From the NCBI GenBank assembly GCA_001799195.1, contig MGSU01000120.1:1-11083 (forward strand): 11,083 nucleotides of DNA, read 5' to 3'. The translations under genes were made by a program, and so were the position numbers. Shown here in pieces: positions 7,053 through 11,083 of the stretch. This stretch comes from Deltaproteobacteria bacterium RIFOXYA12_FULL_61_11. GTDB lineage: Bacteria; Bdellovibrionota_F; JAHFAK01; YA12-FULL-61-11. Each line of letters starts with the position of its first letter. Position 1 is the first letter of the stretch. Below the pieces are notes generated by a model. It was not told where the DNA came from. It saw only the letters and a list, made by a program, of their open reading frames with translations, and made no database searches.

Positions 7053-7705
7053 GAACTCTGCTGTGGATCCTGATTTGCGCGTTGCTGGTCCTACCCGCGA
7101 GTCTGGCGAAGGAAAACTTCCTGACCTCGGACGGGCTGTTGACCCTCGGTGGAGCGGGGGCCGACTGGGGTGGGGAAGATCGAGTACTCGGCCTCCTCGA
7201 TCTCAACCTCGAGCTGCGTTCGAAGAACCGCGATGTGGTGCACTTCTATATTGGGGCTGAAAATCTTTTCGGTTATGGAGCGATGCGGGACGACCTTGAC
7301 CAGCAGCACGGTGCACTCGATCTCTTCCCCTATCTCGGCATGGATCTCGCCCTCCCACGCCAGAGTCCGATCTCGATCGTCCTCAAGCCAAAGCTCGGCT
7401 ATGGTTATTCCCTGGTACCCGGCTATCTCCAGCACGATACCGAGGAGAACTTCCATACCTATCGTTGGGGTCTAGCCGGGGCCCTGGCCTTGAACCACCT
7501 CACCGTCGCTCGTTCTGTACTGCTCGAGGCCGAGTACTCGCGTTATGCTCAGCACTATGCCTACCATTTTCTTACGACCAGGCTGTTCTATGTTCCCTAC
7601 GATACCTATGAAGCCTCCATGGGAGCTGGGGTTTGCCTGGTATTCCATCATATACGCAACAAGAAATTCTCCCTCACGGGTGGGGGGATAGGCTTGACCT
7701 TCTGA
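7049..7705 (+). CDS. Small predicted outer-membrane beta-barrel protein of unknown function
   Basis: A 218-residue protein of no family I recognise. A standard signal peptide is clear: Arg2, a hydrophobic core at 4-17 and a cleavage site at ASLA (17-20), then the mature protein. The mature part is rich in alternating polar and hydrophobic strands with many Gly, Tyr and Leu, for example GLLTLGGAGADWGG (29-42), DLNLELRSK, HFYIGAENLFGYG and KPKLGYGYSLVPGY. It ends in GGGIGLTF with a C-terminal Phe, the usual last-strand signal for outer-membrane assembly. The size suits a barrel of about eight strands. The start overlaps the manC stop (ATGA), with GAGAGG seven bases upstream, so it is the last gene of the operon. 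It could be a porin-like or structural partner of the proton-channel pair, or act with surface glycan; nothing in the sequence decides this. Confidence 0.75.
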   Translation: MRTLLWILICALLVLPASLAKENFLTSDGLLTLGGAGADWGGEDRVLGLLDLNLELRSKNRDVVHFYIGAENLFGYGAMRDDLDQQHGALDLFPYLGMDLALPRQSPISIVLKPKLGYGYSLVPGYLQHDTEENFHTYRWGLAGALALNHLTVARSVLLEAEYSRYAQHYAYHFLTTRLFYVPYDTYEASMGAGVCLVFHHIRNKKFSLTGGGIGLTF

Positions 7706-7714
7706 AGTCCGGGG

Positions 7715-9133
7715 TCACTCCTCTCGTTCTTCGGGGTGCCCTCGCCCGAGCGAGCGCGGGTAATCGACCAGACCATGTTTCTGCAATCGGTAACGGAACG
7801 ATCTGAAGGTGGTATTCAGGAGTTTGGCGGCTTCGCCGATGACTCCGTTGGTCCTGGTCAGGGCCTTGATGAGGTAGTCGCGTTCCAACGTCGAGAGGAC
7901 CTCTTCGAGATCGAGGCCCTGTTCCGGCAATTCGCTGCCCGGACAAGGTCTACCCCCCTGACCTCCCTTCCTCCCGAGGGTTCCGAGCGCCTCGGCGGTG
8001 AGGACGGTGCTGGTCTCTATCGCGAGACCTCGTTCGATAATGTTGCGCAATTCTCTGATATTTCCCGGATAATCGTGGTTGGCGAGGAGTTCGAGAGCCT
8101 CGGGACTGAGCTGTTGCACGGTGGGGTTGATGGCAGGAGCCAGACGCTGCAAGAAGTGCGCGGCCAGCTGGGGGATGTCCTCTCGGCGTTCGCGTAGCGG
8201 GGGCATATGGAGATGGAAGACGTTGAGACGATAGTACAGGTCTTCGCGAAAAGAGCCCTGGGCTACGGCTTGATCAAGGTCGCGATTGGTGGCGGTGATC
8301 ACGCGGGCTTCGATCTTGGTATCCTCGTTGGAACCGAGCCGGCGTACCGTTCTCTCCTGAAGCACCCGGAGCAGCTTGACCTGGGTCATGGGCGGCAGAT
8401 CCCCGATCTCATCGAGGAAGATCGTCCCACCGCCGGTATACTCGAACAAGCCCTTCTTATGAGCGGTAGCTCCGGTAAAGGCTCCCTTCACGTGACCGAA
8501 TAGTTCGCTCTCGATCAGGGTTTCTGGGATCGCGGCGCAGTTCAGGGCGACGAAAGGCCGCTCGTGGAAGCGGGAGGTGTAGTGCAGGGTCCGGGCGATC
8601 AATTCCTTCCCGGTGCCGCTTTCGCCGGTGATCAGCACCGTGATGTCCTTATCCTTGATGCGTTCTATGAGCACGAGGAGTTTCTGCAGTTTCTGACTCT
8701 CGCCCACGATGACGTCTTCCGTCATCCGCTTTTCCAGGGTCGTGCGCAGATAGACATTCTCGCGAGCCAAGAGCAATCGTTCGGAAGCCTTGGTCACCAC
8801 ATGCTTGATGTTGTCTACTTGAAAGGGTTTGAGGATGTAGTCGTACGCTCCGCGTTTCATCGCTTCGATCGCGTTCTCCATAGAGCCGAAGGCAGTGATC
8901 AGGATAACGATGGTATTCGGGTCGACCTCCTTGGCCCGTTGCAGCACCTCCAACCCACCGACACCGGGCATCTTCAGGTCTGAGATGACCAGGTCGAAAT
9001 GGGTGGCGCGCAGCATCTCCAACGCGTCGTTGCTGCTCGTCGTGGTAGTCACGAGGTAGCCTTCCTTGCGAAGGAAGATCTCGAAGAATTCGCAGATGCT
9101 TACCTCGTCATCGACGACTAGGACCTTGATCAT
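7715..9133 (-). CDS. pilR: Sigma-54-dependent response regulator, PilR type
   Basis: A 472-residue NtrC-family activator. Residues 1-120 are a receiver with Asp8, Asp9, phospho-acceptor Asp52, Thr80 and Lys102. Residues about 140-370 are the AAA+ sigma-54 contact domain: Walker A GESGTGKE (170-177), the sigma-54 loop GAFTGA (217-222), Walker B IFLDEIGD (238-245) and the arginine-finger region FREDLYYRL (295-303). A Gly-rich linker (about 385-400) leads to a Fis-type helix-turn-helix at about 430-453 (GEAAKLLNTTFRSFRYRL). When phosphorylated by its kinase it should hydrolyse ATP to open sigma-54 promoters. The ATG overlaps the kinase stop (ATGA), with GGAG eight bases upstream. I use the name pilR because the gene follows pilC and the PilS-like kinase; domain content alone would only say NtrC family. 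It converges on the barrel gene with 9 bp between the stops. Confidence 0.9.
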   Translation of the reverse strand: MIKVLVVDDEVSICEFFEIFLRKEGYLVTTTTSSNDALEMLRATHFDLVISDLKMPGVGGLEVLQRAKEVDPNTIVILITAFGSMENAIEAMKRGAYDYILKPFQVDNIKHVVTKASERLLLARENVYLRTTLEKRMTEDVIVGESQKLQKLLVLIERIKDKDITVLITGESGTGKELIARTLHYTSRFHERPFVALNCAAIPETLIESELFGHVKGAFTGATAHKKGLFEYTGGGTIFLDEIGDLPPMTQVKLLRVLQERTVRRLGSNEDTKIEARVITATNRDLDQAVAQGSFREDLYYRLNVFHLHMPPLRERREDIPQLAAHFLQRLAPAINPTVQQLSPEALELLANHDYPGNIRELRNIIERGLAIETSTVLTAEALGTLGRKGGQGGRPCPGSELPEQGLDLEEVLSTLERDYLIKALTRTNGVIGEAAKLLNTTFRSFRYRLQKHGLVDYPRSLGRGHPEEREE

Positions 9134-10794
9134 TGCATAGGCTCCGTATCCAGGGGCAGCACGACGTGGAAGCGTGTGCCGCGGCTTTCTTTGTTCTCGA
9201 CGTGGATCTTGCCTCCATGACCTTCGATGATCTGGTAGACGATGGACAAACCCAAGCCTGTGCCGCGTTGTTTGGTGGTGAAGAAGGGATCGAAGATGCG
9301 TTTGACCACATCCGCGGGTATGCCAGGACCTTCGTCCTCGACCATCAGATCGGCGAGAGTGCCTCGTTGCCGGGTGCTTACCAGGACTGTTCCCTCTTCA
9401 CCCATGGCTTCTACAGCGTTGCGAAGGAGATTGAGGAGTACTTGGTGGAGCAGGCGTTCATCGATCATGACGGGGAGCGGTGTGCAGAAATCGGTCGTGA
9501 TGGTCGGTCCCGGGACTTCACCGCGCCGACCGAGGAACAGCTCGACCGTACTTGCCGCCAACTCGGAAAGGTCTTTCCTCTCGGGCCGCGGGTTCTGTGG
9601 GCGGGCAAAGATCAGGAAGTCGCTGATGAGGCTGTCGAGTCGGCCGATCTCCCGCAGGACGATGTTCATCAGTCGTTGATCTTCTGGCGCAAGGGTCAGG
9701 TCCCTGGACAGGAGTTGGATGGATCCGCTGATCGAGGCCAGAGGGTTACGGATCTCGTGGGCGATACCTGCGGCGAGTTGACCGAGGGCAGCGAGCTTGT
9801 CCGAGGTCCGCAACCTTTCTTCCATCTCGCAGTACTCGGTGTTGTCGCGAACGAGGACCAACCGCTGTTCTTCGTGGTGCTCATCCCCGGGAAGATGTTG
9901 TCCGAAGACGACCAAGTGCCGGCGTTTTTTATGCCGATCGAGGTGGATGAACTCCCAACGTACCGACGGTTTTGAGGATTGGAGGCCACGCAGGACCTCG
10001 AGGTGTTGCGGACCCAGGAAGGGGAGTGCGCCCTCCAGAGGCCCGCGCTCCGGGAGGTCGTCGATGTGGTCGAGGATGCGTCCCAACCGCGAGTTGCGGA
10101 ACAGGGTGGAGAGGTTGGCATTGGTGAGGACCAAGCCATCCCCGAGGTTGCGTACGATGGTCGAGTTTATTCGATTGAGTTGTTCGAGGTCGCTCTGCCG
10201 GGCGCGCAATTCGATACTGGTGCGGTGCAGGGCTTCGGTGATGTAGCCGGCTACATAGGCAATAATGAGGAAGAGCGACAGATTGGTGATGACCTTGATG
10301 GCTACGTCGATCGCATCCAGGGTCTCCGGCCTGACCGGTCTGTCGAGGGGCGGGAGTACCCCGTGGTACTGGAGCAGAGAGAGACCACCATAGAGCAGAC
10401 AGCAGGCGTAGGCAGTGGCAACACCTCCTCCGCGCAGGAGCAGGATGTTGGCGCTCAAGATGTTGAGCAGGTACATGAAGGTGAAGATGCTATCCACGCC
10501 TCCGGTGAGATAGATCACGCAGGTGGTGAAGAGAACGTCCCAGGCGAGTTGGAGTGCGGCGAAGACCATGGGATTGCGCAAGGTTGAGAAGCGCAGGATG
10601 ACCCAGAAGATGAAAGAAGCGACATACGAACTGGAGATGAGGACATAGATGAACATGAGGGTGGAAGATAGGAAGGCGTTCTGATCGTAGATGCGCAAAA
10701 TGATCGTGGTGCTGAACAGGATGGTGACGAACAGCACTCGCGAGAGAAGGTGCCAGTAGAGCTTGTCTGAGAGTTCGAAGGTCGGGGTCTTCAC
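9130..10794 (-). CDS. pilS: Membrane sensor histidine kinase, PilS type
   Basis: A 554-residue kinase that should phosphorylate the adjacent PilR-like regulator. The first 190 residues hold about six hydrophobic membrane segments (near 16-34, 44-67, 76-97, 101-121, 126-143 and 164-186) with almost no periplasmic domain, as in PilS, where pilin is sensed inside the membrane. A short coiled linker and a PAS-like region (about 205-320) follow. The HisKA helix has GIAHEIRNPLASISGSIQ (343-360) with phospho-acceptor His346. The ATPase domain shows the N box LLNLLRNAVEA (453-463), G1 VEDEGPGI (485-492), F box FDPFFTTK (501-508) and G2 GTGLGLSI (511-518). The start is GTG 10794, 8 bp after the pilC stop; GGAGG lies about 12 bases upstream, somewhat far. 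The order pilC-pilS-pilR supports the PilS name over other NtrB-like kinases. Confidence 0.9.
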   Translation of the reverse strand: MKTPTFELSDKLYWHLLSRVLFVTILFSTTIILRIYDQNAFLSSTLMFIYVLISSSYVASFIFWVILRFSTLRNPMVFAALQLAWDVLFTTCVIYLTGGVDSIFTFMYLLNILSANILLLRGGGVATAYACCLLYGGLSLLQYHGVLPPLDRPVRPETLDAIDVAIKVITNLSLFLIIAYVAGYITEALHRTSIELRARQSDLEQLNRINSTIVRNLGDGLVLTNANLSTLFRNSRLGRILDHIDDLPERGPLEGALPFLGPQHLEVLRGLQSSKPSVRWEFIHLDRHKKRRHLVVFGQHLPGDEHHEEQRLVLVRDNTEYCEMEERLRTSDKLAALGQLAAGIAHEIRNPLASISGSIQLLSRDLTLAPEDQRLMNIVLREIGRLDSLISDFLIFARPQNPRPERKDLSELAASTVELFLGRRGEVPGPTITTDFCTPLPVMIDERLLHQVLLNLLRNAVEAMGEEGTVLVSTRQRGTLADLMVEDEGPGIPADVVKRIFDPFFTTKQRGTGLGLSIVYQIIEGHGGKIHVENKESRGTRFHVVLPLDTEPMQ

Positions 10795-10802
10795 GCCAAG
10801 GC

Positions 10803-11083
10803 TCAGCCTCCACCGCCCTGCAGGCTGCCGGCGAGTTCGAAGATCGGGAGGTACATGGCCAACACCAAACCGCCGATGATGCCGCCCAAGAAAACCATCA
10901 TCAAGGGTTCAATGATCTTGGTCAGACCGGACATTGCAGCGTCGACCTCTTCCTCGTAGAAGTCAGCGATCTTGTTCATCATCTGGTCGAGCGCTCCGGT
11001 GCTCTCGCCGACCCGGATCATCTGAGGGACCATATCCGGGAAGATGGAACGCTCTTCAATCGGCTCGGCCATGGTCTTGCCTT
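10803..11083 (-). CDS. pilC: Type IV pilus inner-membrane platform protein PilC, C-terminal part
   Basis: Ninety-two C-terminal residues are visible; the frame runs off the right edge, and the in-frame ATG at 11072 is internal, since GKT precedes it in the same frame. The stretch MIRVGESTGALDQMMNKIAD is the hallmark of the second F domain of the type II secretion / type IV pilus platform family (GspF/PilC). It is followed by ADFYEEEVD and the last membrane helix IIEPLMMVFLGGIIGGLVLA with its typical MYLPIFELAG end. PilC sits in the inner membrane, where it works with the PilB and PilT ATPases. A GspF assignment is possible from this fragment alone, but the pilS/pilR neighbours point to the pilus. 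Confidence 0.92.
   Translation of the reverse strand, partial: GKTMAEPIEERSIFPDMVPQMIRVGESTGALDQMMNKIADFYEEEVDAAMSGLTKIIEPLMMVFLGGIIGGLVLAMYLPIFELAGSLQGGGG

Noticed and set aside
7697-7716. GACC...GGTC inverted repeat between the convergent barrel and pilR stops
   Set aside because: Only four base pairs with no T-tract; too weak to call a bidirectional terminator.
8564-8983. Plus-strand frames opposite pilR, and similar ones opposite pilS (9133-9975, 9979-10587)
   Set aside because: Antisense frames kept open by GC-rich codon use; the minus-strand proteins have full sets of conserved motifs.

Overview
The window reads as chromosomal DNA of a Gram-negative, two-membrane bacterium. It is GC-rich and nearly all coding, and holds two lipoproteins, an ExbB/ExbD proton-channel pair, a small predicted outer-membrane barrel and a type IV pilus cluster with a sigma-54 activator. 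The mix suits an Acidobacteriota-like or deltaproteobacterial-type lineage (Myxococcota, Desulfobacterota and similar), but nothing here fixes the phylum. I found no tRNA, rRNA, CRISPR array, insertion sequence or prophage gene.

Layout: (1) 1-119, the last 38 residues of a plus-strand protein, possibly the end of a beta-sandwich domain. (2) 280-2299, minus strand, two overlapping lipoprotein genes: a 372-residue protein that looks like an M16 peptidase without its zinc site, then a 309-residue M28 / glutaminyl-cyclase-like zinc enzyme. (3) 2300-2432, a 133-bp divergent control region. (4) 2433-7705, plus strand, a compact five-gene operon: an 834-residue receiver / long coiled-coil / class III cyclase protein, ExbB/TolQ-like and ExbD/TolR-like proton-channel subunits, mannose-1-phosphate guanylyltransferase (manC), and a small predicted outer-membrane barrel. 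Four of the five genes overlap a neighbour by 1-4 bases; only the step into manC has a gap (17 bp). (5) 7715-11083, minus strand and convergent, a pilC (partial)-pilS-pilR cluster.

How they may work together: the ExbB/ExbD pair should form an inner-membrane channel that turns proton flow into mechanical work. Its first operon partner is a cytosolic signalling rod with a phospho-receiver at one end and an altered cyclase domain at the other, so the motor may be controlled by phosphorylation and nucleotide binding. manC makes GDP-mannose, which suggests a link to surface polysaccharide; the barrel adds an outer-membrane element. No TonB, TolA, TolB, Pal or OmpA-like partner is in the window. 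The neighbouring pilS/pilR pair should control pilin transcription, and pilC is the inner-membrane platform of the pilus. The receiver/coiled-coil/cyclase plus ExbBD module is the best candidate for an undescribed system. It loosely recalls the receiver-plus-coiled-coil proteins (AglZ, FrzS) and TolQ/TolR-type motor (AglRQS) of Myxococcus gliding, but that parallel is inference.
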